A stretch of DNA of 64,000 bases from CADEEN01 sp963751775 (GCA_963751775.1 CAVVVW010000015.1:62001-126000); one strand, 5' to 3'. Shown: positions 41,226-50,601, numbered from the stretch's first letter. Numbers and translations are program-made. The notes: generated from the sequence alone by a model not told the origin.

Positions 41226-42035
41226 TTGGCTGAAATCTTCGGGCTCGACGCCTTCGCCCCCAAGGACGTGGCCGAACGCGTCAGCGATGCCGGCGTCGAC
41301 AAGGCACGGTTGCCGTCGCTCGCGCTGGCGCTGCTCGGCGTGCTGGCGGGGGCCTTCATCGGCCTGGGCGCCTTGCTGTTCGCGCTGGTCGCCAGCGACG
41401 CGAGCCTCGGGTTCGCGGCCACACGCCTGCTCGGCGGCCTGGCGTTCTCGGTCGGGCTGATCCTGGTCACGGTCGCAGGGGCCGAGCTGTTCACAGGCAA
41501 CAACCTGATCGCCATCGCCTGGGCCAGCGGCCGCGTCAGCACGGCCGGGCTGCTGCGCAACTGGGCGCTGGCCTGCGTCGGCAACGCCGTCGGTGCCGGT
41601 GCCCTGGCGCTGATGGTGTGGTTGTCGGGCCGTGCGGCGTTGAACCACGGTGCGCTCGGGCAGACGGTGCTGCGCCTGGCCGAGGCCAAGGCGCAGATGC
41701 CGCTCGTCGAGGCCTTCTTCAGCGGCATGCTGTGCAACGTGCTGGTATGCATGGCGGTGTGGATGGCGCAGGCCGGGCGCAGCGTGACCGACAAGGTGCT
41801 GGCCATCGTGTTCCCGATCACCGCCTTCGTCGCCGCCGGCTTCGAGCATTCGATCGCCAACCTGTTCTACTTTCCGCTCGCCGCCTTGCTCGGCGCGCCG
41901 CTCGGCGTGGCCGACATGCTGCACAACCTGCTGCCGGTGATCGCCGGCAACATCGTCGGCGGCAGCGTGCTGGTGGCGGGGGGCTACTGGATCATCTACC
42001 TGTGGCCCGGTGCCGCGCTGCGAAAGGACCGGTGA
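41226..42035 (+). CDS. Formate/nitrite transporter family protein (FocA/NirC type)
   Basis: Pentameric inner-membrane channel for small anions such as formate or nitrite; 269 residues with six hydrophobic helices. Motifs include LLGGLAFSVGLILVTVAGAELFTGNNLIA (the FNT signature with ELFTGN), NALACVGN-like segment LRNWALACVGNAVGAG, and EAFFSGMLCNVLVCMAVWMA with FPITAFVAAGFEHSIANLFYFPLA. The start is TTG 41226, with GAGGG 8 bases upstream; no better ATG is in frame. The stop is one base from the GTG of the next gene, so they are co-transcribed. The anion cannot be assigned. Confidence 0.88.
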   Translation: MAEIFGLDAFAPKDVAERVSDAGVDKARLPSLALALLGVLAGAFIGLGALLFALVASDASLGFAATRLLGGLAFSVGLILVTVAGAELFTGNNLIAIAWASGRVSTAGLLRNWALACVGNAVGAGALALMVWLSGRAALNHGALGQTVLRLAEAKAQMPLVEAFFSGMLCNVLVCMAVWMAQAGRSVTDKVLAIVFPITAFVAAGFEHSIANLFYFPLAALLGAPLGVADMLHNLLPVIAGNIVGGSVLVAGGYWIIYLWPGAALRKDR

Positions 42036-42036
42036 C

Positions 42037-43192
42037 GTGGGACCGCTGGCCGGCTTGCGCGTGCTCGAGTTCGAGGCCATCGGCCCGACGCCTTTCTGCG
42101 GCATGTTGCTGGCCGACATGGGCGCCGACGTGCTGCTCGTCGACCGCAAGCAAGACGCCGGCCTGGGCGTCGGCGTCGAGCGCCGGCACGATGTGATGCT
42201 GCGCGGCCGCCGCTCGGTGACGCTCGACCTGAAGACCCCCGGCGGCGTGCAGGCCGCGCTGCAACTGGCCGACCGCGCCGACGCGCTGATCGAAGGCTTT
42301 CGCCCCGGCGTGATGGAGCGCCTGGGCCTGGGCCCCGACGGTGCTGCACGCGCGAAACCCCGGGCTCGTGTACGGGCGCATGACCGGCTGGGGCCAGCGC
42401 GGGCCGCTGGCCGAGCGCGCCGGGCACGACATCAACTACATCGCGCTGGCCGGCGTGCTCGGCGCCATCGGCCGCGCGGGCCAGGCGCCGGTGCCACCGC
42501 TCAACCTGGTCGGCGATTTCGGCGGCGGCGGCATGCTGCTGGCCTTCGGCATCGCCTGCGGCGTGATCGAGGCGCGCCAGTCGGGCCGCGGCCAGGTGAT
42601 CGACGCGGCGATGGTCGACGGCGTGTCGCTGCTCGCCACCATGTTCGCCGGCCTGCGCGCGGCGGGCCAATGGACCGATGCACGCGGCACCAACCTGCTC
42701 GACTCCGGCGCGCCCTGGTACGACAGCTACGCCACGCTCGACGGCCAGTACGTGGCCATCGGCGCGCTCGAGCCCAAGTTCTACGCCACGCTGATCACGC
42801 GCCTGGGCCTGCAAGGCCAGGCCCTGCCGGAACAGCACGACCGCGCGCGCTGGCCCGAGTTGCGCGAACGCTTCGCCGCGGCGTTTCGCAGCAAGACGCG
42901 CGACGAGTGGTGCGCCGTGTTCGAAGGCGCCGATGCCTGCTTCGCGCCGGTGCTCAGCGCTGCCGAGGCGCGCGCGCACCCGCACAACCTGGCGCGCGCG
43001 CGCAACGTGAGCGTCGACGCCATCGAGCAGCCGGCCCCCGCGCCGCTGTTCGACCGCACCCCGGGCCGCGTGCGCCACGGCCCGCCCGAGCGCGGTGCGA
43101 TGGGGCGCGAAGCGCTGGCCGATTGGGGCTTCGAGGCGGCGCAGATCGAGCGCCTGGCCGCGCTCGGCGTGGGGTTTTCAGCGCCGGCGTGA
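42037..43192 (+). CDS. Alpha-methylacyl-CoA racemase, CoA-transferase family III (one frameshift)
   Basis: Racemase acting on 2-methylacyl-CoA esters, used in branched lipid or sterol side-chain breakdown. The N-terminus GPLAGLRVLEFEAIGPTPFCGMLLADMGADVLLVD is typical of CaiB/BaiF proteins. The residues that distinguish racemases are present: His in ERAGHDINYIALAG, Asp in NLVGDFGGGGMLLAFG and Glu in AIGALEPKFY, matching the catalytic His/Asp/Glu of M. tuberculosis MCR. One insertion near 42342 interrupts it. The start is GTG 42037, just after the FNT stop. No other lipid genes are adjacent. Confidence 0.87.
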
Positions 43193-43237
43193 GCGGCGCT
43201 GGGCAAGCGTGTGTCGCCGCGGCAGAGCGCAACCGAA

Positions 43238-43489
43238 TTACGCGCCGGCGCTCGTAAGCGCACGGCGATGCGCTTGCAGGCGACGCAACCCGCTGGCCGA
43301 CAGCTGCACGACGGCTTCGCTGCCCGGCTGGTGCCGGCGCTCGACATAGCCGCGCGCATTGGCCTCTTCCCAGACCGGCAGTCGCGGGCACGACGTGCGC
43401 CAGACGGCCATCACCTCGGAATACGGCCGCGGCTGCCTGTCGATCCATTCCAGCAGGTCGAGCACCAAGGGTTCAACGGGGTCGGACAT
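43238..43489 (-). CDS. Small conserved protein, possible winged-helix (83 aa)
   Basis: I recall similar short proteins in Burkholderiales but know of no function. The sequence begins MSDPVEPLVLDLLEWIDRQPRPYSEVMAVWRTSCPRLPVWEEANARGYV and ends with SASGLRRLQAHRRAL. The helix-helix-strand pattern with a basic C-terminal helix resembles a winged-helix DNA-binding fold, which is an inference from pattern only. The frame is intact. It is upstream-isolated: 59 bases separate it from the hydrolase gene on the same strand. Confidence 0.6.
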   Translation of the reverse strand: MSDPVEPLVLDLLEWIDRQPRPYSEVMAVWRTSCPRLPVWEEANARGYVERRHQPGSEAVVQLSASGLRRLQAHRRALTSAGA

Positions 43490-43548
43490 GCGGGCCTCGA
43501 CTGAAACGTAGCGCGTAGCGAGCAAGTCTAGCGAAATCGTCGTCGCGG

Positions 43549-44369
43549 TCAGAGCCGATCGAGAAACCGTGCGATGGCTTCGTTGACGGGCTCCGGGTGG
43601 GTGATCGGCCCCATGTGACCGAGTTCGTCGAACTCGACGAGTTCGGCGCGCGGCAGCGCGCCGGCCAGCAGCCCGCGCGACGCCCAGCGCCGACGCGGTC
43701 GAGCGCTTGCCGACCATGTACAGCACCGGCACATCGAGCGAGCGAAAGGCTTCGAGCGGCGTGGGCTCGGTGGTCAAGGCATGGGCCCAGCGGCGAACCT
43801 TGAGCACCGACGCGGCGATCGCGGGTTTGCGCAACGGCGGCGTGCGCTGCCAGCTGCCGGCACCCATCCAGTAATCGATGAACGCTTCGGCAGCGGCATC
43901 CGCGTCACCGCGGTCCAGCGCCAGGCTGGCGGCGGCCACCGCGCTACGAATGCCGTCGGCCAGGTTCGGCGCCGGCGCCTGCGGCGTCGAGCAGCGAGAA
44001 CAGCGTGGGCTCGTACAAGGCCATGGCACGAACCCGGCCCGGATCTTCCAGCGCCGCCAGGAGCGCGATGGCAGCGCCGTAGGAATGGCCGACCAGCATC
44101 AGCGGCGACCCGCCCCGCGCCAGCAGCGGCTCGATGAACTCGACCTCGTCGCGAAGGCGGATGACGCGGTCGGAGGGCCAGTCCGGGCTCTTGCCCGCGC
44201 CGTAGGAATCGGGAGCGAAGACACGGAATTTCGGCGCCAGCAAGTCCATCAGGCCGCGCCATTGGACCGACGTGCTCGCGTTCGCATGGAGGCACACGAC
44301 CGCGCTGCCGCTGCCGGCCTCGCGCACATAGGGCTCGGGCCGCGCCGGCGGCGGGCCGGCGCCAGGCAT
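43549..44369 (-). CDS. Alpha/beta hydrolase (frameshifted)
   Basis: Alpha/beta-fold hydrolase of about 272 residues. An oxyanion segment VVCLHANASTSVQW is followed by RVFAPDSYGAGKSPDW and the nucleophile elbow LVGHSYGAAIAL (Ser nucleophile). The acid segment is LDVPVLYMVGKRS and the catalytic His lies in ELVEFDELGHMGPITHPE, so the triad is complete. Frame changes occur near 43975 and 43685. It begins 7 bases after the CMD-family gene ends, so they form an operon. The substrate is unknown. Confidence 0.86.
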
Positions 44370-44375
44370 GCGTGG

Positions 44376-44970
44376 TCAGGGCCCACTGCGCTCGGCCACC
44401 TTGCGGCCGTACGTCACGGCCTCGCGCACCGGCGCGCGGCGCGGCCTCGGCAAGTTGCCAATCGGGACGCGCACCCAGGGCGTCGTTCACGGTCGTGAAG
44501 GCGACGCGAAACGCGATCAGCGCCGTGGCGTCGAAGATCTCCTGCTCCGACAGCCCGGCCGCGCGCAGCGCATCGACGTCGGCCGCCACGGTTGCGTTGG
44601 GATCGGACGCCACCTTGCGCGCCCAGTTCGCGAGCGCCCCTTCGCGAGGCGCCAACGCCCGACTGCCGCTACCGCGCAGGACGGCAGCGGCGGTCGACGG
44701 GTCGGCCTCGGCGGCCAGCTTCGTGCCCCAGGCCAGCGAGCAATACGAGTCGCCCACGCTGGCGGCGGTCGCGCAGATCAGCGCGGCACATTCCCGCGGC
44801 GACAGCGAGGATTTCGCCATCAATTGACTGCGCAGCGCCGAAAAGCCGTCGCATGTCTCCGGCCGCCAGGCCCAGAGGCGGCTGAAGTTCATGACAAAGC
44901 CTTCGGCCTCGAGGGTGCCACGGTAGAAGGCCGCCGTTGCGTCGTTGTCCGGGGGTGCGTTCAGGAACAT
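44376..44970 (-). CDS. Carboxymuconolactone decarboxylase-like (AhpD-like) protein (one frameshift)
   Basis: About 197 residues, all-alpha. MFLNAPPDNDATAAFYRGTLEAEGFVMNFSRLWAWRPETCDGFSALRSQLMAKSSLSPRE matches the N-terminal helices of CMD/AhpD-like proteins (often called peroxidase-related). The usual E...CxxC/H active segment reads ECAALICATAASVGDSYCSLAWG, with the cysteine pattern shifted, so peroxidase activity is uncertain. One extra base near 44440 precedes the C-terminal YGRKVAERSGP. An excellent site GAGGAG lies 6 bases before ATG 44970. The alpha/beta hydrolase gene follows. Confidence 0.78.
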
Positions 44971-45015
44971 GTCAATCTCCTCAAGAATGCAATCGCGGGC
45001 CTGCGCTTGTCGCGT

Positions 45016-45642
45016 TCATGCCCGTCGCTCGAGCGCGAGCTTGATGCCAAGACCGATCAGGACGGCTCCGCTCGTACGGTAGAGCCAGGTCAGCGCCTGC
45101 GGACGCGCGCGAAGCCAGCCCGATAGCAACCCGGCGCCCAGGCCGACGGGGCCCTTGACCATGAACGTGAGGCCGGCAAACAGCAGGCCGAGCGCAAAGA
45201 CCGACAGCGTCGGATGCGAAGCGTCGGGCAGTATGAACTGCGGCAGGAAGGCGAAGTAGAAGACCGCGATCTTCGGGTTGGAGACGTTGGACAGTGCGCC
45301 ATCGAAGAACAGCCGCCAAAGCGAACGCGGCGCGCCCGCCGAGACGACGAGTTCATGGCCCTTGGCGCGCAACAGTTGCAGGCCGAGGTAGACGAGGTAG
45401 CCCGCACCGACGAGCTTGAGCGCCGTGAACAGCCACTCCGACGTGCGCAGGATCGCGCCCAGCCCGAGCGTGGCCAGGATCGTGTGGCCGACGAGGCCGA
45501 CGCTGACACCCGCGGCGGTGGCGACGCCCGCCGCGGCGCCCTGCGCGATCGAGCGCGACATCACGAGGATCATGTCCTGCCCCGGCGTCACGATCAGCAC
45601 CAGCGACGCGACGACGAACAGCAACCACGAGGCTTCGATCAT
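45016..45642 (-). CDS. LysE/RhtB-family amino-acid exporter
   Basis: Inner-membrane exporter of the LysE superfamily, 208 residues, with six hydrophobic segments. The family signature VASLVLIVTPGQDMILVMSRSIAQGAAAGVATAAGVSVG (T-P-G-P/Q-x-x) is at the N-terminus. SNVSNPKIAVFYFAFLPQFI, also diagnostic, is near residue 120. GGAG lies upstream of ATG 45642. The frame is intact. It is in a minus-strand run but 45 bases from the next gene. The substrate (amino acid or derivative) is unknown. Confidence 0.92.
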   Translation of the reverse strand: MIEASWLLFVVASLVLIVTPGQDMILVMSRSIAQGAAAGVATAAGVSVGLVGHTILATLGLGAILRTSEWLFTALKLVGAGYLVYLGLQLLRAKGHELVVSAGAPRSLWRLFFDGALSNVSNPKIAVFYFAFLPQFILPDASHPTLSVFALGLLFAGLTFMVKGPVGLGAGLLSGWLRARPQALTWLYRTSGAVLIGLGIKLALERRA

Positions 45643-45678
45643 GCGGTGAGCTCCAGGGAGCGGCCGGCGGCGAGGTGC

Positions 45679-46035
45679 TCAGGCACCGGCCCAGCGGCTG
45701 CGAAAGATGAAATAGACGGCGCCGAGTATGCACACCGCCGCCCACAGATAGTCGAGCTTGAGCGGCTCCTTCAGGTAGAAGAACGCGAAGGGCACGAACA
45801 CCGCCAGCGTGATCACCTCCTGCAGGATCTTCAGCTGCCCGACGCTGAGCACCGTGAACCCGATGCGGTTGCCGGGCACCTGCAGCATGTATTCGAAGAA
45901 GGCGATGCCCCAGCTCACCAGCGCAGCGACGACCCAGGGCTTCTGATTCAGCTCCTTGAGGTGCGCGTACCAGGCGAAGGTCATGAACACGTTGCTGAGC
46001 GAGAGCAGCAGGATCGTGAGCCAGATCGGGCGCAT
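45679..46035 (-). CDS. DUF486 small membrane protein (DMT-like)
   Basis: 118-residue protein with four predicted helices: WLTILLLSLSNVFMTFAWYAHL, WVVAALVSWGIAFFEYMLQVPGNRIG, LKILQEVITLAVFVPFAFFYLKEPLK and LWAAVCILGAVYFIF. The A-W-Y-x-H-L and Q-V-P-x-N-R-x-G segments are DUF486 hallmarks. Function is unproven; the size and topology are like small multidrug resistance proteins. The frame is intact. It lies 12 bases after the cupin gene on the same strand. Confidence 0.9.
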   Translation of the reverse strand: MRPIWLTILLLSLSNVFMTFAWYAHLKELNQKPWVVAALVSWGIAFFEYMLQVPGNRIGFTVLSVGQLKILQEVITLAVFVPFAFFYLKEPLKLDYLWAAVCILGAVYFIFRSRWAGA

Positions 46036-46047
46036 CTTCTGCCGCGG

Positions 46048-46437
46048 TCAGCGTTGCACCGAGTCGACTTCTTCGGTGGCAAAGCCGGCCGGCAGCACGA
46101 CTTCCAGCATCTCGATGTCGTCGCTGTGGCCCAACTCGCGATGGCGGATGCCCGGCGGCTGGTGCACGCATGAACCGGCCTCGAGGCGCACGACACCCTG
46201 GCCTTCGTATTCGAATTCGATCCAGCCCTTCAGGATGTAGACGAGCTGGAACGTCGTCACATGCAGGTGTGGTTGGCTGGAGAATTCACGTCCCGCGGCG
46301 GCACGGATCACATGGGCGTCGACACGGCCCTCGGTGGCCGCCTTGATGCCGAGGTCGCGGTACTCGAAGAACGAACGCAAGCCGCGCTCGAAGACGGCGC
46401 CGTTGGCGTGGGAGGCGACGAATCCTTGCGTGGTCAT
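46048..46437 (-). CDS. Cupin-domain protein
   Basis: 129-residue single-domain beta-barrel. Cupin motif 1 reads SQPHLHVTTFQLVYILKGWIEFEYEG, with H-x-H and a spaced Glu position; motif 2 reads SCVHQPPGIRHRELGHSDD, with His. Metal binding is likely, but with no partner clue the role (enzyme or sensor) is unknown. The N-terminus contains GLRSFFEYRDLGIKAAT, a segment seen in many small stand-alone cupins. The frame is intact and DUF486 follows directly. Confidence 0.85.
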   Translation of the reverse strand: MTTQGFVASHANGAVFERGLRSFFEYRDLGIKAATEGRVDAHVIRAAAGREFSSQPHLHVTTFQLVYILKGWIEFEYEGQGVVRLEAGSCVHQPPGIRHRELGHSDDIEMLEVVLPAGFATEEVDSVQR

Positions 46438-46524
46438 GGACTGCTCGCGGGTTGGAAGTGACGCAAGAAATGTAGCGCGCGCACGTCGCGTCGCCTGATT
46501 GCGGCGTTGCGCGTCATCACCGCA

Positions 46525-46971
46525 TCAGCCGGGGATCTCGGGCTCGACGAGGTCGGCAAGTTGTTCGAGCGACTCCTGCCAGCCGAGGTAGCACATCTCG
46601 AGCGGAATCGCCGCGGGCAGCCCCTCTTGCACGATCTCGACCTCGGTGCCGCACGACACCGGTTTCAGCGTCACCGTGGTCTGCATCTCGCCGGGCAGGT
46701 TCGGGTCGTCGAAGCGGTCGGTGTAGCGAATCCGCTCGAAGGGCACGAGCTCGCGGTACTCGCCGCCGAAGGAGTGACCGTGGCCGGTGGTGAAGTTCGT
46801 GAACGACATCTTGTACGTGCCGCCGACCTTGGGGTTCATCTCGTGCACCTTGCAGGTGAAGCCGTGCGGCGGCAGCCACTTGGCCATGGCGTCGGCGTCG
46901 AGGAAGGCGCGGTAGATGCGCTGCGGGTTCGCGCGCAGCACGCGATGAAGTCGGATCGTTCCTGTGGCCAT
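46525..46971 (-). CDS. SRPBCC-family (AHSA1-like) protein
   Basis: 148 residues in the START/Bet v1 helix-grip fold. Typical opening IRLHRVLRANPQRIYRAFLDADAMAKWLPPHGFTCKVHEMNPKVGGTYKMSFTNF, then RELVPFERIRYTDRFDDPNLPGEMQTTVTLKPV and the C-terminal helix GWQESLEQLADLVEP. Such stand-alone AHSA1-like proteins bind small hydrophobic ligands, and no enzymatic function can be read here. GGAG precedes ATG 46971 (AAGGAGAGTCGACC). The frame is intact. Confidence 0.9.
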   Translation of the reverse strand: MATGTIRLHRVLRANPQRIYRAFLDADAMAKWLPPHGFTCKVHEMNPKVGGTYKMSFTNFTTGHGHSFGGEYRELVPFERIRYTDRFDDPNLPGEMQTTVTLKPVSCGTEVEIVQEGLPAAIPLEMCYLGWQESLEQLADLVEPEIPG

Positions 46972-47054
46972 GGTCGACTCTCCTTTTCATGCACCAATCG
47001 GTGGCAGCGCGGTTGTCGCCTCCGCACCAGTGCAGCGTAGCAAACCTCGTCGCG

Positions 47055-47546
47055 TCAGCGCACGAACTGATCGACGAAGTGTTCGCCCAGCCCCACCGCG
47101 GCGTAGTGCTTGCGACACATCGCGATCTTCGTGAACACGTCTTCGTAGCCGGTGGTGTTGCCCGCGGCGTCGACGTAGACCATCGCGCCGGCGATGTTGA
47201 AGAAGGTGATCATCTCGGGCGCGCCGCCGGCCGCCTCGTCGACGACCAGGGTGTGGATCTCGCCCGGCGGCTCGTAGACGAAGGCGCCCTCGCGCGCCAC
47301 CCAGTCGTGCTCGAGGTAGCGCCACGCGCCCTTGATGACGTAGCCCGTGACCCACGACGGATGGATGTGGCGCGACAGCACGCCGCTCTTGCGCACGCGC
47401 AGCAGGTTGCACCAGCTGCCGGTCACGGTGTTGAGCAGCAGCGGGCGAAACCAGACCTCGCTCGCCTGCGGCACCCAGACGCGCTCGTCGTCGGGGATGG
47501 CCTGCACCGCGATCTCGGGCTGGATGCCGGGGAGCTGGACGATCAT
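47055..47546 (-). CDS. 2,4'-dihydroxyacetophenone dioxygenase-family cupin
   Basis: 163-residue cupin. The sequence begins IVQLPGIQPEIAVQAIPDDERVWVPQASEVWFRPLLLNTVTGSWCNLLRV, a pattern I associate with the 2,4'-dihydroxyacetophenone dioxygenase family. Metal ligands are expected at H-I-H in SRHIHPSWVTGYVIKGAW, the His of YLEHDW and the His of PPGEIHTLVVD. Members cleave aromatic ketones or serve unknown roles; substrate use here is not shown. The frame is intact, and the SDR gene ends 18 bases before it on the same strand. Confidence 0.84.
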   Translation of the reverse strand: MIVQLPGIQPEIAVQAIPDDERVWVPQASEVWFRPLLLNTVTGSWCNLLRVRKSGVLSRHIHPSWVTGYVIKGAWRYLEHDWVAREGAFVYEPPGEIHTLVVDEAAGGAPEMITFFNIAGAMVYVDAAGNTTGYEDVFTKIAMCRKHYAAVGLGEHFVDQFVR

Positions 47547-47564
47547 CGTTGGTGGCCTCTTCGT

Positions 47565-48288
47565 TCAAGCGATCAGATAGCCGCCGTCGACCGGCAGGAT
47601 CACGCCGGTGACGAAACGCGCGGCCGGGCTGGCCAGGAACAGCACCGGGCCAGCGACGTCCTCTGGCGTGCCCCAGCGTGCCAGCGGCGTGCGCGCGACG
47701 ATCGGCGCCGAACGTGCCGGATCATCGACCAGCGGCTGTGTCAGCGGCGTCGCGATCCAGCCCGGCGCCACGGCGTTGACGCGGATGCCCTCGGCCGCAT
47801 AGGCAATGGCCAGGCTCTTCGTCAGTTGCGCGACGCCGCCCTTGCTGGCGCTGTAGCCGGGCACCAGCCCGCCGCCGAAGAACGACAGCATCGACGCGGT
47901 ATTGACGATGCAGCCGCGCCGCGCCGCGAGCTTGGCGCGCGCGGCGCTGCACAAACGCATGGTGCCGGTGAGGTTGACGGCCAGCACCTGGGCGAAGACC
48001 TCGGGGTCGTGCTCGGCGCCGCCGCGGCGGATCGCGCCGGCGCAGTTGACCAGCACGTCGAGCGTGTCGATCGAATCGAGCAGCGTTTGCACGCGCGCGC
48101 CGTCGCAGACGTCGAGCACGCGCAACTCGATGCCGGCGGCGTCCTGCCGCGCCGCCGCAACCTGCGCTTCGTCGACGCCGGTGGCGATGACGCGGCAGCC
48201 ATCGACACGCGAAGGCGCGCGCGATGGCCAGACCGATGCCGCTGCTGCCGCCGGCGACGAGAACGGTTCGCTGCAAATGGTTGCTCAT
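47565..48288 (-). CDS. SDR-family oxidoreductase (one frameshift)
   Basis: Classical short-chain dehydrogenase of about 240 residues using NAD(P). Cofactor motif VLVAGGSSGIGLAIARAF, then LDVLVNCAGAIRRGG (the N-x-A-G motif), catalytic Ser in CIVNTASMLSFFGGG, and the active-site YSASKGGV (Tyr-x-x-x-Lys). The end VTGVILPVDGGYLIA is typical. An extra base near 48210 breaks the frame after the cofactor motif. It lies between the homocysteine methyltransferase-like gene and the dioxygenase-family cupin on the same strand, 9-18 bases apart, so they probably form an operon. Confidence 0.91.
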
Positions 48289-48297
48289 GGCGCAAGG

Positions 48298-49258
48298 TTA
48301 CCCTGGCGCGCGAGCCTCCCGGATCCACGCGTCGCGGATCGCGCGCAGGTGACTGGCGTCGGTGCCGCAGCAGCCACCGAGCACGTTGAGCCTGGGCAGT
48401 GAGGCACGCAGCCGGCAGTAGCGGTCGGCCAGGTCCGGCAGGTCGCCGATGTCGAGTTCGGTCGCGGCGTCGAGCTCGGCATGGCTGCGCGCCGAGGCGT
48501 TGGCGCGCAGGCCGCGGATGCGCAAGGTCCAGGGCCCGGCGTCGTCGAAGACGGCATCGAAGTGGCTCGGATGCGCGCAGTTGACGGCAAAGTACGCCGG
48601 CGCCACGCCGGCCTCGGCGTCGACGCGCTCGATCGCCTCGCGCAGGCCCTCGCCGCTGGGCAGGCGGCCGTCGGTCTCGACCGTGAAGCTGACCGCCACC
48701 GGCAGCCCGACTCCGGCCGCGGCTCGCGCCACGCCAAGGGCCTCGATGCTGCTGGTCATGGTCACGGCGCTGAGCATGTCGACACCGCCGGCCTGCAGCG
48801 ACGCGGCCTGCGGTTGGTGAAAGGCGGTGGCGGCATCGACGCTGTCGGGCGCGTCGGCGATGTAGCCGTCGCCGCGCGGCCCGATGATGCCGGCCAGCAC
48901 CAGCGGGCCGGACAGGCGCGGCCGCCATTCGTCGCGCAGCTCACGGACCAGTTGCGCGGCCTCGTGGTTGGCCGCCGCCAACGCCTGCTCGTCGTAGCCG
49001 AGCAAGCGGCCCCAATCGGCGCTGGCGCGCCAGGTCGGCGTCTCGAGCACGAAGCCGGCGCCCGGCGTCGCGGCGGCGAGTTCGAGAAAGGGCTCGGTAG
49101 TAGCGCCGCAGCCGTTCGCGGCCGTCGTCGTTGCGCAGCAGCACGAAGCTCGCGAAGTGCGGCAGGTCGACGCCGTCGAGATAGATCAGCGCCGTCTCCA
49201 TCCCGCCGTCGCTGAGGAACAGCCCACCACCCTGTTGCGGCAATCCGTTGAATATCAC
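48298..49258 (-). CDS. Homocysteine S-methyltransferase family protein (one frameshift)
   Basis: Zn-dependent methyltransferase domain of about 320 residues. The N-terminus LFLSDGGMETALIYLDGVDLPHFASFVLL contains the D-G-x-x-x-T/E-x-L start motif. The Zn ligands are in FAVNCAHPSHF and NVLGGCCGTDASHLRAI (three Cys in all). The sequence GADMLSAVTMTSSIEALG-like segment precedes the methyl-donor region. The donor could be S-methylmethionine as in MmuM, but it is not determinable. The GTG start at 49258 is the best in-frame choice; its ribosome site is weak. One shift occurs near 49095. Confidence 0.87.
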
Positions 49259-49301
49259 TCGGTTCGTCTCGGGTTTGGGGCTGTTCCTCGCTGGGCCGCG
49301 C

Positions 49302-49595
49302 TCAGGGCAGCTTGGCCAGCACGGTCTCCATTTCCCCGGCCGTGAACGCACGCAGCGACTGCGAGCGCACGTTGCCCTGCGTCGCAATGGCCAGGTTGAA
49401 CGCGGTCAACGCGGCCTCGCTGTCGGCTTCGAGCACGCAGACGATGTCGTGCTGGCCCAGCGTCCAGTAGATCTCACGCATGTTGACGCCGAGCTTCTTG
49501 CCCATCTCCTTGGCCGCCGCTGCGCGCTTGGTGCTGTCCTTGATCGTCTGGATGCCCTTGTCGGTGAAGTTCAACAGTCCGATGTAGGTGATCAT
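49302..49595 (-). CDS. GYD-domain protein
   Basis: 97-residue protein of the GYD (ferredoxin-like, dimeric alpha-beta barrel) family: YIGLLNFTDKGIQTIKDSTKRAAAAKEMGKKLGVNMREIYWTLGQHDIVCVLEADSEAALTAFNLAI. The family name-giving G-x-x-D text reads L-G-Q-H-D here. GAGGAGGG upstream of ATG 49595 is a strong ribosome site. The function is unknown; members are often linked with stress or small-molecule binding. The frame is intact. A 225-base gap to lolD shows no recognisable element. Confidence 0.88.
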   Translation of the reverse strand: MITYIGLLNFTDKGIQTIKDSTKRAAAAKEMGKKLGVNMREIYWTLGQHDIVCVLEADSEAALTAFNLAIATQGNVRSQSLRAFTAGEMETVLAKLP

Positions 49596-49820
49596 GGTCA
49601 CCCTCCTCAATCGTGAAGAACGGGGGCCTGCCAAGACTGCAAGCAAACTTCGCACCCGCGCGGCCCCACGGCGCCGGTCGAACTCATCACCGGGACGTGT
49701 TCTTGGGTCCGGAGCGCGGGCGGCGCCGCGGGGGTGCGGCGCATCGCGGCGGGCGACGAAGGCACTCGCGGGGCAATGAGCGGGCGATGCTACGCCCTTG
49801 CCGCGCAAATTCAAGGCCGT

Positions 49821-50601
49821 TCAGGCCAGCACACCCAGCTTCAAGTGCAACACCCGCGCACAGCGCGCGGCCAGCGCCTCGTCGTGGGTGACGACGATGA
49901 AGGCCGTGCCGCGGTCGCGCGCCAGCGCGAGCATGGCCTCGAACACGGTGTCGGCGGTCTCGCGGTCGAGGTTGCCGGTGGGTTCGTCGGCGAGCACGCA
50001 GGCCGGCCGCGACACCAGAGCGCGGGCAATCGCCACGCGCTGGCGCTCGCCGCCCGAGAGTTCGCTCGGCCGGTGTTTCACGCGCGCGGCGAGGCCGACT
50101 TGCGCCAGCGCCGCCGCCGCGCCTTCGCGCGCCTGCACCAGGCTCTCGCGACGGATGCGCAGCGGCATCGCCACGTTGTCCAGCGCGCTGAACTCGGGCA
50201 GCAGGTGGTGGAACTGATAGACGAAGCCCAGCTGCTGATTGCGCCAGCGGCCCTGCGCCGCCGCGTCCATCGTCGTGAAGTCACGGCCGGCCAGTTGCAC
50301 CGTGCCGGCACTCGGTGCGTCGAGGCCGCCGAGCAGGTGCAGCAGCGTGCTCTTGCCCGAACCCGAAGCGCCGACGATGGCCACGGTTTCGCCGCGCGCG
50401 ATGCGAAAAGTCCACGCCGCGCAGCACGTCGACGTCGAGATCGCCCTCGTGGAAGCGCTTGCGCAACCCGCTGCACGAAAGGACTGGGTCAGCCGCCGCC
50501 GGGCCGCCCGAAGGCGGCTGAGCGCCCGCGGGCCACGAAGAGGCCCCTGGCGGGTCCTGGGCCCGCGAGCGAAGTGAGCTAGGGGCCGTCAGTTCACTCA
50601 T
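49821..50601 (-). CDS. lolD: Lipoprotein-releasing ABC ATPase LolD (one frameshift)
   Basis: ATPase of the LolCDE complex that extracts lipoproteins from the inner membrane. Core motifs: Walker A GASGSGKST, the LolD-specific LGFVYQFHHLLPEFSALDNVAMPL, signature LSGGERQR, and Walker B CVLADEPTGNLD. An extra T near 50408 breaks the frame between RGVDF and RIARGE. The ATG overlaps the lolC/E stop by 8 bases (ATGAGTGA). About 35-40 residues before the core (SSWPAGAQPPSGGPAAADPV) are encoded in a hairpin-rich repeat and are not typical of LolD; the true start may be internal. Confidence 0.93.
50503..50518. repeat. Hairpin in a GC-rich repeat within the lolD 5' end
   Basis: GCCGCC (50503-50508), loop CGAA and GGCGGC (50513-50518) form a perfect 6-bp stem with a stable-type tetraloop. 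The surrounding stretch 50500-50600 also holds GAGCGAAGTGAGCT, which I recall as a dispersed intergenic sequence type in Burkholderiales. The style and placement, between overlapping ABC-transporter genes, echo the hairpin cluster at 24223-24299. Confidence 0.5.

Noticed and set aside
49596..49820. Possible small gene or RNA in the gap between the GYD gene and lolD
   Set aside because: No ribosome site, conserved motif or stable hairpin with a T tract was visible on either strand.
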